NCBI GenBank assembly: GCA_934573945.1
Contig: CAKTMQ010000036.1
Coordinates: 1 to 13,478 of the forward strand
Direction of reading: 5' to 3'
Source of the DNA: an uncultured Oscillospiraceae bacterium
GTDB taxonomy: Bacteria > Bacillota > Clostridia > Oscillospirales > Oscillospiraceae
Length of the DNA: 13,478 bases
Part shown: piece after piece, positions 6,799 through 13,478 of the stretch
How the letters are laid out: each line of letters opens with the position of its first letter
Position numbering within the stretch: position 1 is the stretch's first letter
The notes under the pieces: generated by a model
What the model was told of the DNA's origin: nothing
What the model saw: the letters and a program-made list of their open reading frames with translations, nothing else
Database searches by the model: none
Made by a program: the position numbers and the translations under genes

Positions 6799-6825
6799 TG
6801 TCAAAAAGCAAACGGCCTTTTGACA
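6799..6825. terminator. Second hairpin downstream of the kinase-like gene
   Basis: TGTCAAAAGG and CTTTTTGACA pair over 10 positions (one G-T) around a 7-base loop. On the minus strand the T5 run is in the 3' arm, so the stem ends in a T-rich stretch followed by GACAAATC. It lies 7 bases beyond the longer hairpin at 6833-6867. Together the pair may end transcription of the MMPL-GLUG-kinase unit, or be part of a dispersed repeat. Confidence 0.4.
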
Positions 6826-6832
6826 GGCTAAG

Positions 6833-6867
6833 CCCCTTATGCACCCCCAAAAGGGGTGCATAAGGGG
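6833..6867. terminator. 15-bp perfect hairpin after the kinase-like gene
   Basis: CCCCTTATGCACCCC and its exact complement flank a 5-base loop, starting 6 bases after the stop codon of the kinase-like gene. On the plus strand the stem is followed by ATTTTAT; on the minus strand it is followed by CTTAGCC, which is not U-rich. As a terminator of the minus-strand operon it is unusual. Its perfect symmetry and position suggest transcript-end protection, termination together with the next hairpin, or an intergenic repeat. Confidence 0.55.
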
Positions 6868-6873
6868 ATTTTA

Positions 6874-7479
6874 TCAAGTCATTTCCCGGAAAGCCGCAGC
6901 GATACGCGCCGCCGCCTCGTCCAGCGTACAGCTGCCGGTGTCGATGCACAGGTCATAGTGGGACGGGTCGCCCCATACGCGCTTGGTATAGGACTCGTAG
7001 TACTTCCGGCGCTGCTTATCCATCTTGCGCACCAGCCGCACCGCCTGTGTCCGCGTCAGCTGCTCCTGTTCCATCTTGCGCACCACCCGGTGTTCCTCCG
7101 GCGCGGAAATAAACACACGCAGCAGCCGCGCTTCGCTGCCGCGCAGCACAAAATCGGCGCAGCGCCCCACGATGACGCACTCCTCGCTTTTTGCCAGCCG
7201 CTTGATCTCATGGCTTTGCAGCGCAAACAGCACCTCCGAGGTGGGCAGTCCCCGCAGTACATGGTAGTTGCCCTCGTGCACCGTCTGGAACAGGTAGGGA
7301 TTGGTGGCCTTTTCGTCGGAATCGGTCACCGTTTTTTCCGAAAGCTCTCCATACTGGCACGCAAGGCGCACCAGCTCTTTTTCGTAGACCCGCACACCCA
7401 GCAGATCTGCCGTTTTGACCGCGATCTCGTGGCCGCCGCTGCCGAATTCGCGGCTGATGCAGATGATCCGGTTTGCCAT
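6874..7479 (-). CDS. Cytidylate kinase-like protein
   Basis: A 201-residue cytoplasmic protein of the cytidylate-kinase-like family common in Clostridia, distinct from the housekeeping Cmk. The N-terminus ICISREFGSGGHEIA (6-20) holds a P-loop-like GSGG turn. CVIVGRCADFVL at 101-112 matches the conserved VGRxAD strand and helix. An Arg/Lys-rich lid-like segment runs from about 130 to 168 (MDKQRRKYYESYTKRVWG), followed by YDLCIDTG at 175-182. Family members are predicted nucleoside monophosphate kinases, but the substrate is not established from sequence. A GAGAGGG element precedes the ATG at 7479. The start is 22 bases after the stop of the GLUG protein, so it is the last gene of that operon. 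Why a kinase-like protein travels with a surface protein and MMPL transporter is unclear. Confidence 0.85.
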   Translation of the reverse strand: MANRIICISREFGSGGHEIAVKTADLLGVRVYEKELVRLACQYGELSEKTVTDSDEKATNPYLFQTVHEGNYHVLRGLPTSEVLFALQSHEIKRLAKSEECVIVGRCADFVLRGSEARLLRVFISAPEEHRVVRKMEQEQLTRTQAVRLVRKMDKQRRKYYESYTKRVWGDPSHYDLCIDTGSCTLDEAAARIAAAFREMT

Positions 7480-7501
7480 CTTGTCGCCCTCTCTCTTTTG
7501 T

Positions 7502-10500
7502 TTATTGCAGCGCTGTCAGCGCCTGTTGGGAAAACGGATAATTCCGCTGGACAAAGCGGATCTGCGCGCCCAGCGCGGCGGTGATGTCCGCTACCGCCAC
7601 GTGTACCGTCCCCCGGCAGGAGACTTGGATGCTCTCCAGCGTGCTGCCGTTGACCGTCAGCTCCACCCGGCCGCCGGTAAACACGGCGCTGAGGGCCTTG
7701 GATGCCGGGGCAATAGCAGCGGCAAAGTCCGACGCCCCCGTTTCATCCAGCGTGACGGCATAGATGCTCTTGCCGCCGGAGACGGTACAGCTCACGTCGC
7801 CGTTGAGCACCAGCTGATAAGCCAGCTCCACCAGCTTGGCGGAATCCTGCAGATCCTGGCTGTTCCAAATCAGCACATTGCCCTGCGCGTCACAGAGCTT
7901 GTTGTCGGTGAAATAGAGGCACAGGTCGTTCCGGCGGACGCAGCCCACCGTCTGCCCATCCTGCGTGCGCTGGTCATACTGCACCGTGTCACGGAACACC
8001 AGCGTACCGCAGTCCGCCGACAGCGTCATATCCGCTGCCAGCGTGTCCTGTCCCCGCAGGGCAGCCCACGCCTGCAGCAGGTGCAGGGTATCCACACCCA
8101 GCAGCGTCTCAGGGGTGTCGCCGCTCCGGATGGCGGTCTGTACCGCGTCGGGAAGCTGCGGCGCTGCCTCATCGCTGCCGCTGCGGAATTCGCCCTCCAG
8201 CTGTATGGCCGGTGTCTCCCCGCCGTCTGCGGTGACCGTCAGGCAGAAGCCCGCTGCCCTGCCCTTTTCCACCGACAGCACGGCGGAAATCTCCTGGGGC
8301 TGCACACGGGAAATGTCTTCCGGCAGCAGCGCCGCCCATACCGCAGCGGCATCCTCGTTCTGCGCCGTCAGGTAATAGGTGCCGCAGCCATCGCCGTCCC
8401 GCTCGTAGGTCACGTGCACCCGCCGGTACAGCGCTGCCGTTTGGGCGGGCAGCCGGAGGCAGGCCGCCAGATCCGCATCCAGACCGTAGGATCTGCCGTT
8501 TTCCAGATACAGTATGCCGCCGGCATCATACAGCGTAACGCCGCCCAATCCGATGACCGTAACGACCGTGCCGTCCACCTTCGTGCGCCGCACCGTGGCC
8601 GACACATCCAGCGGCTGCCCCTCCAGCGTGCCGGTCACCGCCGCGTCCAGCACCAGCGAGTCGCTCTCCAGTGCGGCGGACAGCTTCCGATAGGCTCGCA
8701 GTCCCGGGTTCATCAGCACTACCGTGGCTATAGCCGCCAGCACCACGGCGGCAGCGGCCACTGCGATAAGCCACCAGCGGCGCTTTTTGCCGGGCTTTTT
8801 ACCCGCATCTTCCGCCGTGTCGGCTGTCCCTGCCGGGGTGGGCTCCGTCCCCGTATCGTTGACAGGGATCTGCTCCAGCTGCGGCGGCAGTGCCGCCTTT
8901 TTCCGGCGTTTTCTTCTGCCCAGCAGCACCAGTACCACCAGGACAACAAACACCGCCGCTGCCGCTGCACCGATCCACCACAGCTGCACCGTGGTCACCG
9001 CCGCAAAGATCACCTGTTCCCCCTCCGCCGGGAAGGTCAGATAGCTGCCCATCTTGGCGCATTCTGCCCGCTGCCAGCCGTCGCCGCTGCGGACATAGAT
9101 CCACAGACGATTGCTGTCTACTGTGGGGAGATACCGGATGGTGTGGCTGCCGCTGTCCGGCAGCCACACCTGCCACTGCTCCAGCACCTGCCGGTTGGCC
9201 ACCAGCAAGGGCAGCTGTCCCGCGCTGCGGCAGGCATAGTAGCCGCTGAGCCGGTCGCTGAAGCTGCCGGAGCCGATGCCGAAGTCCTCCGGTGTCAGAG
9301 GCTGCTCCGTCACGGTGATGGTATCGCCGTCGTTGAACAATCCCTCCGCCAGGATCACCGGACGGCCATCCTCACGGGTCTGCTCCGAGGCAAGACCCGG
9401 CATATAGGCGTCATAGACCGCCGTGACCACCGTATCCATCCGCAGCTCCCGCAGGTCGCTGCGATCCCAGTGGCCGTACAGTCCCTCCTTTTCCGGCAGC
9501 TCCGGCAGGATGCTGCTGTCAAAGGAATCGCCGTAGGCGAATTCCCGCTGCAGCAGCGTTTTGCCGTCTGCCACAAAGGTCAGTGTCAGGGTTTTCATTC
9601 TCTCCGGAACCGACGCCACATCGCACAGCGCCTCATAGGTCATGCTCTCAGCACGACCCGCGTAGCTCTGGCGGTTGATAGCCGCCTGCGTCTCGGAGAC
9701 AAAGTGGTTATTGGCAAACTCACCGGCGTTGATACCGGCAATAGCGCCCTCATACTGCTGGCAATCGGTGATGTCCACCAGTGCATAGCAGCCCGTCACC
9801 GTGCTGGCGGCGCCGTCATCAGTGGTCGCCAGACCGGCGCCCACGATGCCGCCCACATAGCGCTTGCCGCTGAGGGTACATTTGGCATAGCTGTCGCGCA
9901 CCACGGCGCCGGTCAGGCCGGCAATACCGCCCACATAGCTGCCGCTGTCGCTGCTGACGCCGCCGTAGCTCTCGGACTGGGTGATAAGCCCCAGATCCAT
10001 CCTGCCGCAGATACCGCCCACATAGCTGCGCTTGCCCGACACCACACCGTCGTTGACGCAGCTCTGCACGATGGCCTTGTACTCATACTGCCGCCGATAG
10101 CTGGTACTCAGGCGGGAAGAGATGTCGTCCTCCGGATCCAGCTCGTATTCCACCGCCATGGAGCCGGTGATGCCGCCGGTATTCACGTCGCCGTACACCG
10201 TGCCCTCGTTCCGGCTCTGGGAATTCTTACCCCGTGTTACCTTGTCAATGTCCACCTGCGAGGTATCCGTGATCACATCAGAGGTGTCATTCATGGTTGA
10301 AATAGCGGAGAGCATGGTGTCAGACACCTCATTGAACTTGTTGTTGATCGCCCGCAGATCACCGGACATGGTGCCCACCGCGCCGGAAGCTGCGCTGTTG
10401 AGCGCATCCACCTGACTGCCGATACCGTGGATGGCGGAGATCAGGCCGCTGGTATCCGGCAGCGTAATGTCCGGCAGGTCAATGTCGGGGAGATCCACAT

Positions 10501-11764
10501 TGGGCAGATCGGCGTCCGGAATGTCCACATCGGGGCGGGACACGTCCGGCAGATCCGTACCGCTCTGGCCGTCGTCGGAGGCGGCATAGCTCTTATTCCA
10601 GCCAGACTGGAAAGTGCCCTGACCGAGCAGGTCGATGACCCCGTCCACCACGTCACGCAGCAGCTCATCCAGCGCCTGCGCCGCATGGGACACCGCACTG
10701 CTCACGCCGTCCAGCTGGGAGGAAATGCGGTCGGCGCTGTTCTCCGCGTCGGCGCTGGCCTGATTCACCAGCGCGCTAAGCTCCTTCACCTGCCGGTTCA
10801 GCTTGTGGAGAAAGCTCTCCGACAGCTCCATCTGTACATAGGGATCCATCTGCCCGGCAATGCCGCCCACATCCTTTCGGCCGCAGACGGTGCCGCTGTT
10901 GACACACAGCAGGATCTGACCGCAGCTGCGTCCCACGATGCCGCCGGTGTTGTAGCCGATATGCTGGTAGCCTACGGTGGCGCGGTTCTCACACCCGGCG
11001 ATAATCCCCCGGGAATAGCCGGCGATGCCGCCGGTGTCCGTTACGGCGATGCCGGTATTCAGCTGGGTCAGATGGGACAGATCCAGCGTCAGCTCCAGCT
11101 CCTCCAGATCGATGGCACTGTCGCTGCTCTCGGCATTGACATACGCCTCGCTGCGGCAGGAGAGGATCTGTCCGGCGCTGCTGCCGGCGATGCCGCCGGT
11201 CATGGTCTCGCCGAACACCGCGCCGCCGGCCACCGACGAGCGGATCACACCGCTGCTGCCATTTTCACCGGCGATACCGCCGATATACTGGCGGCCTGAC
11301 ACCGTGCCGGTGAAGGTACAGCCCTCGATGGTACCGTCATTCCGGCCGGCAATGCCGCCCACGTCCATCCGGTCACCGGTGGGGGCAACGGTACCCTCTA
11401 CCCGCAGGTTTGCCACTCTGCCGCCCTCCTGCACCACACCGAACAGGCCGGCAGGCGCCACGCTGTCGGTGATGTCCACGCCGCGGATGGTATGACCGCC
11501 GCCGTCAAAACTGCCGCCGAAGGTGGGGATGGGCAGATAGTCCATGGCATTTTGCAGGGTAAGATCCGTATCCAGGACCACCGTCTTGTCCCGGGACCAC
11601 ACGTCCAGTGCACAGTCACCGGCAAAATCCTTCAGCTCCGCCTCACTGCGGATATGAATGGTATTCCCCTCGTCGGCGTAGGCCGCAGGCGTCCAGCAGG
11701 CCGCCAGCAGTACCACGGTCAGGCACAGGGCGCAGAGATGGCGCAGCTTATTCTTCATGTTCAT
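7502..11764 (-). CDS. Large GLUG-repeat extracytoplasmic protein with C-terminal membrane hairpin and second outer domain
   Basis: A 1420-residue protein. Residues 1-30 are a signal peptide with two possible cut sites: a lipobox LAAC (20-23) and AYA at 28-30. GLUG-type beta-helix repeats, pattern VGGIAG-x-GxIxxCxNxGxVxG, occupy about 86-305 and resume at about 519-690. Between them lie an amphipathic helical stretch (about 311-380), seven pentapeptides of the DLPDV type (404-437) and another helical stretch (about 440-500). Residues 724-790 resemble an InlB B-repeat/Listeria-Bacteroides repeat. Two hydrophobic helices (about 928-948 and 997-1017) flank a basic, presumably cytosolic loop, which returns the chain outside for a final ~400-residue domain I do not recognise. 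The start at 11764 has GAGGG 8 nt upstream and overlaps the MMPL gene by 17 bases; an ATG two codons on is an alternative. Adhesion, substrate handling for the transporter, or cell-wall work are all possible. Confidence 0.88.
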   Translation of the reverse strand: MNMKNKLRHLCALCLTVVLLAACWTPAAYADEGNTIHIRSEAELKDFAGDCALDVWSRDKTVVLDTDLTLQNAMDYLPIPTFGGSFDGGGHTIRGVDITDSVAPAGLFGVVQEGGRVANLRVEGTVAPTGDRMDVGGIAGRNDGTIEGCTFTGTVSGRQYIGGIAGENGSSGVIRSSVAGGAVFGETMTGGIAGSSAGQILSCRSEAYVNAESSDSAIDLEELELTLDLSHLTQLNTGIAVTDTGGIAGYSRGIIAGCENRATVGYQHIGYNTGGIVGRSCGQILLCVNSGTVCGRKDVGGIAGQMDPYVQMELSESFLHKLNRQVKELSALVNQASADAENSADRISSQLDGVSSAVSHAAQALDELLRDVVDGVIDLLGQGTFQSGWNKSYAASDDGQSGTDLPDVSRPDVDIPDADLPNVDLPDIDLPDITLPDTSGLISAIHGIGSQVDALNSAASGAVGTMSGDLRAINNKFNEVSDTMLSAISTMNDTSDVITDTSQVDIDKVTRGKNSQSRNEGTVYGDVNTGGITGSMAVEYELDPEDDISSRLSTSYRRQYEYKAIVQSCVNDGVVSGKRSYVGGICGRMDLGLITQSESYGGVSSDSGSYVGGIAGLTGAVVRDSYAKCTLSGKRYVGGIVGAGLATTDDGAASTVTGCYALVDITDCQQYEGAIAGINAGEFANNHFVSETQAAINRQSYAGRAESMTYEALCDVASVPERMKTLTLTFVADGKTLLQREFAYGDSFDSSILPELPEKEGLYGHWDRSDLRELRMDTVVTAVYDAYMPGLASEQTREDGRPVILAEGLFNDGDTITVTEQPLTPEDFGIGSGSFSDRLSGYYACRSAGQLPLLVANRQVLEQWQVWLPDSGSHTIRYLPTVDSNRLWIYVRSGDGWQRAECAKMGSYLTFPAEGEQVIFAAVTTVQLWWIGAAAAAVFVVLVVLVLLGRRKRRKKAALPPQLEQIPVNDTGTEPTPAGTADTAEDAGKKPGKKRRWWLIAVAAAAVVLAAIATVVLMNPGLRAYRKLSAALESDSLVLDAAVTGTLEGQPLDVSATVRRTKVDGTVVTVIGLGGVTLYDAGGILYLENGRSYGLDADLAACLRLPAQTAALYRRVHVTYERDGDGCGTYYLTAQNEDAAAVWAALLPEDISRVQPQEISAVLSVEKGRAAGFCLTVTADGGETPAIQLEGEFRSGSDEAAPQLPDAVQTAIRSGDTPETLLGVDTLHLLQAWAALRGQDTLAADMTLSADCGTLVFRDTVQYDQRTQDGQTVGCVRRNDLCLYFTDNKLCDAQGNVLIWNSQDLQDSAKLVELAYQLVLNGDVSCTVSGGKSIYAVTLDETGASDFAAAIAPASKALSAVFTGGRVELTVNGSTLESIQVSCRGTVHVAVADITAALGAQIRFVQRNYPFSQQALTALQ
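10454..10555 (-). repeat. Tandem 15-bp (pentapeptide) repeat within the GLUG protein gene
   Basis: Seven consecutive units encode a five-residue pattern, [D/S/T]-[L/I/R]-P-[D/N]-[V/A/I], the last unit lacking its fifth residue. The DNA copies differ at several positions, so the repeat is old or under selection at protein level and not a fresh slippage tract. The Pro every fifth residue predicts a stiff, extended, acidic linker in the extracytoplasmic part. Confidence 0.9.
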
Positions 11765-13478
11765 CGTCTGTTCCCTCGCTTTCCGATCCGGAGATCAAAT
11801 TCAGGTCTATTTCGCCGTCCACCGTGGCGCGCATCACACCGCGGACAACACCGTTGATCCGGCCGCTTACCATGCCGTTGACCACAACGCGGCCTCTGGC
11901 CGTCCGTTTTTCCATCACCGACGGCACGGAGAAGGAGGTCTTGTCGATGATCTTACTGCCGACCAGCAGGATCTGGGGCAGCGCAAACATGACCATGATG
12001 ATGGAGATAACGGTGCCCCGGCCAAGGCTCTCGCCGATACCGGCGATAACCGGCTCGGAGGTCATGCTGCCGATGAGGAAGCCGCAGATGGCCATAATGG
12101 CGCCGGAGGTGATGATGGTGGGGAAGGCAAAGTTCAGTGTCTCCACGATGGCACTGCGGTGCTCCATCTTCACCTTCAGCTCCTGATAGCGGCTGGCGAT
12201 AACGATAGCGTAGTCGATATTGGCGCCCATCTGGATGGAGCTGACGATCAGGTAGCTCAGGTAGAACAGGTATTTCCCGGTGATGGTGGGGAAGGAGAAA
12301 TTGATCCAGATGCAGCCCTGGATCACCAGGATCAGCAGCACCGGCATACCGGCGGAGTTGAAAGTAAACAGCAGCACCACCATGACCACCAGCACCGACA
12401 CGATGCTGACTACCTTGTTATCCACCGCGAAGGACTTCTCAAAGTCGTATTCGTTGGTAGACTGACCGGCCAGATAGACCTGTCCGTCAGGGTAGTATTT
12501 CTGTGCCGTCTCCAGAACGGTGTCTGTAAAGGCGTAGGTCTCGTCGCCGCTCTCCGGCAGCGTCAGGCAGAGCAGCATACGGCTGTAGTCCGTGCCCTGC
12601 AGCTGGTTTTTGGCGGCGGTCATCTGGGTCTGGGCATCCTTGAGAGTCTGGGTCTGTTCGTCGCTGAGGGTCACGATCCCGGCGTCCACCTCGTCACAGA
12701 CAAACAAGAACATATCGATCAGCGGCACCTTATAGGACGCCAGCTTGCCCAACAGCTGGCCGTAGTTCTCTTCCTTCGCGGCATAGGCGGCATAGACCAC
12801 CTGCGCCGCCTCGTAATCCAGCCCGGCCAGCTCCGCGAATTGGCGGGGTGTCAGCTTGTCGGCCAGCATATAGCCGTCCAGCGCCTCGATATTGGTCAGT
12901 CCCATGGTGTAGTCCACCTCGTCGTACTGCTCCAGCTCCTCCAGCAGCGCGGCCTCGCTGTCGTAGTCCCCGGTGGGCACCATCAGCGCCAGCATATTGC
13001 TGGAGGTAAAGGTATCCTCGATCATCTGCTCGGCGAACTGGGTCTCGTTCTGCTTGGGCGTGCTCAGGATACTGTAGCCGTAAGCAAAGGGGCAACGGGA
13101 GGACAGGAAAAAGCCCACCACGATCAGCCCGGCAAAGATCACGGGCACCACATGGCGCGTGGCGTAGTCGAAGTTGCCCACAAAGGGGATCTTGGGTACA
13201 AAGCTGCGGTGCTGTGTTTTGTCGATCAGCGGGCCGAACAGCATCAGCAGCCCCGGCATCACGATAAAGGCGGACAGCAGCGCAAACAGGATGGACTTGA
13301 TAAGGCACAGCGCCATATCGGGTCCCAGCTTGAACTGCATGAACAGCATGGCCACCAAACCGCCCACGGTGGTCAGGCTGCTGGCGCCGATCTCCGGAAT
13401 GGACTTGCTCAGCGCCACGATCACCGCTTCCCGCAGGGGCAGCAGCCGGTGCTCCTCCTTGAAGCGGTTGCAGAAGAT
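11748..13478 (-). CDS. MMPL/RND-family membrane transporter, 5' part cut by window edge
   Basis: The 576 visible residues are the C-terminal majority of an MMPL-type exporter and stay open to the window edge. The fragment begins in the first transmembrane bundle (IFCNRFKEEH, equivalent to the family's LYHRFxEE segment). It continues with the ASSLTTVGGLVAM and LLSAFIVMPGLLMLFGP helices and then a seventh helix (about 108-125). A large outer loop follows, rich in Asp/Glu, Gln and Lys (about 130-330). The second bundle carries the hallmark GANIDYAIVIASRYQE segment and a PTIITSGAIMAICGFLIG helix pair. Such proteins use the proton-motive force to move lipids or hydrophobic compounds out of the membrane. 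The C-terminus is a soluble tail with a VVNGMVSGRINGVVRG stretch and an acidic end. Roughly 150-250 N-terminal residues are probably missing. Its stop codon lies inside the start of the GLUG gene, so the two are translationally coupled. Confidence 0.9.
   Translation of the reverse strand: MFCNRFKEEHRLLPLREAVIVALSKSIPEIGASSLTTVGGLVAMLFMQFKLGPDMALCLIKSILFALLSAFIVMPGLLMLFGPLIDKTQHRSFVPKIPFVGNFDYATRHVVPVIFAGLIVVGFFLSSRCPFAYGYSILSTPKQNETQFAEQMIEDTFTSSNMLALMVPTGDYDSEAALLEELEQYDEVDYTMGLTNIEALDGYMLADKLTPRQFAELAGLDYEAAQVVYAAYAAKEENYGQLLGKLASYKVPLIDMFLFVCDEVDAGIVTLSDEQTQTLKDAQTQMTAAKNQLQGTDYSRMLLCLTLPESGDETYAFTDTVLETAQKYYPDGQVYLAGQSTNEYDFEKSFAVDNKVVSIVSVLVVMVVLLFTFNSAGMPVLLILVIQGCIWINFSFPTITGKYLFYLSYLIVSSIQMGANIDYAIVIASRYQELKVKMEHRSAIVETLNFAFPTIITSGAIMAICGFLIGSMTSEPVIAGIGESLGRGTVISIIMVMFALPQILLVGSKIIDKTSFSVPSVMEKRTARGRVVVNGMVSGRINGVVRGVMRATVDGEIDLNLISGSESEGTDDEHEE

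Noticed and set aside
6647..6949. 100-residue minus-strand frame across the kinase-pncB gap
   Set aside because: It runs through two hairpins and the pncB promoter and overlaps the end of the kinase-like gene. It is better explained as intergenic DNA, possibly a repeat.
7415..10300. 961-residue open frame on the plus strand, antisense to the GLUG and kinase-like genes
   Set aside because: The translation is low in complexity, rich in His, Gln, Arg and Ala, with no domain or ribosome binding site. It is the usual stop-free shadow of GC-rich coding DNA.
10427..11299. 290-residue plus-strand frame opposite the GLUG repeats
   Set aside because: Its apparent repeats simply mirror the GLUG repeats on the coding strand.
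9840..11400. Regularly spaced similar segments on the plus strand, considered as a possible CRISPR-like array
   Set aside because: Spacing and sequence vary, and the repeats are codons for the GGIAG-type motif in a continuous reading frame on the minus strand.

Overview
The window is a compact, gene-dense stretch of bacterial chromosome. The organism is most likely a Gram-positive member of class Clostridia, plausibly Oscillospiraceae or a relative. This rests on GC-rich coding DNA, strong AGGAGG-type ribosome binding sites, a TPP riboswitch in front of a ThiT-type ECF thiamin transporter, an SsnA-type aminohydrolase, and a large GLUG-repeat surface protein next to an MMPL transporter. I cannot fix the genus. 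I see no tRNA, rRNA, CRISPR array, transposase or phage gene. Eight genes are supported: six are complete and the two at the edges are cut. Seven lie on the minus strand and one on the plus strand.

Left part (1-2110). A truncated ssnA-like aminohydrolase runs leftwards out of the window. Its transcript appears to start about 160 nt upstream and passes through a structured leader that ends in a strong intrinsic terminator. I do not recognise the leader as a known riboswitch class. Divergent from it is a small cytoplasmic SGNH/GDSL hydrolase with its own promoter. A terminator hairpin that can work on both strands separates it from the convergent thiT gene.

Middle part (2110-6870). thiT has a near-consensus promoter, a TPP riboswitch and a leader with both a hairpin and an anti-Shine-Dalgarno segment. 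Upstream of it on the same strand lie pncB (NAD salvage, with its own promoter), a phospholipase-D-type cardiolipin synthase, and a small two-helix membrane protein of unknown function. The last two form an obvious pair.

Right part (6874-13478). The order of transcription is a MMPL/RND-type membrane transporter (5' end outside the window), then a 1420-residue secreted and membrane-anchored GLUG-repeat protein, then a cytidylate-kinase-like protein. The first two overlap by 17 bases and the second and third are 22 bases apart, so they should be one transcription unit. It ends in an unusual pair of hairpins. The GLUG protein combines two blocks of beta-helix-type repeats, an inserted helical segment and seven pentapeptide repeats, a helical hairpin through the membrane and a second large extracytoplasmic domain. 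With its MMPL partner it is the best candidate here for an undescribed envelope system.
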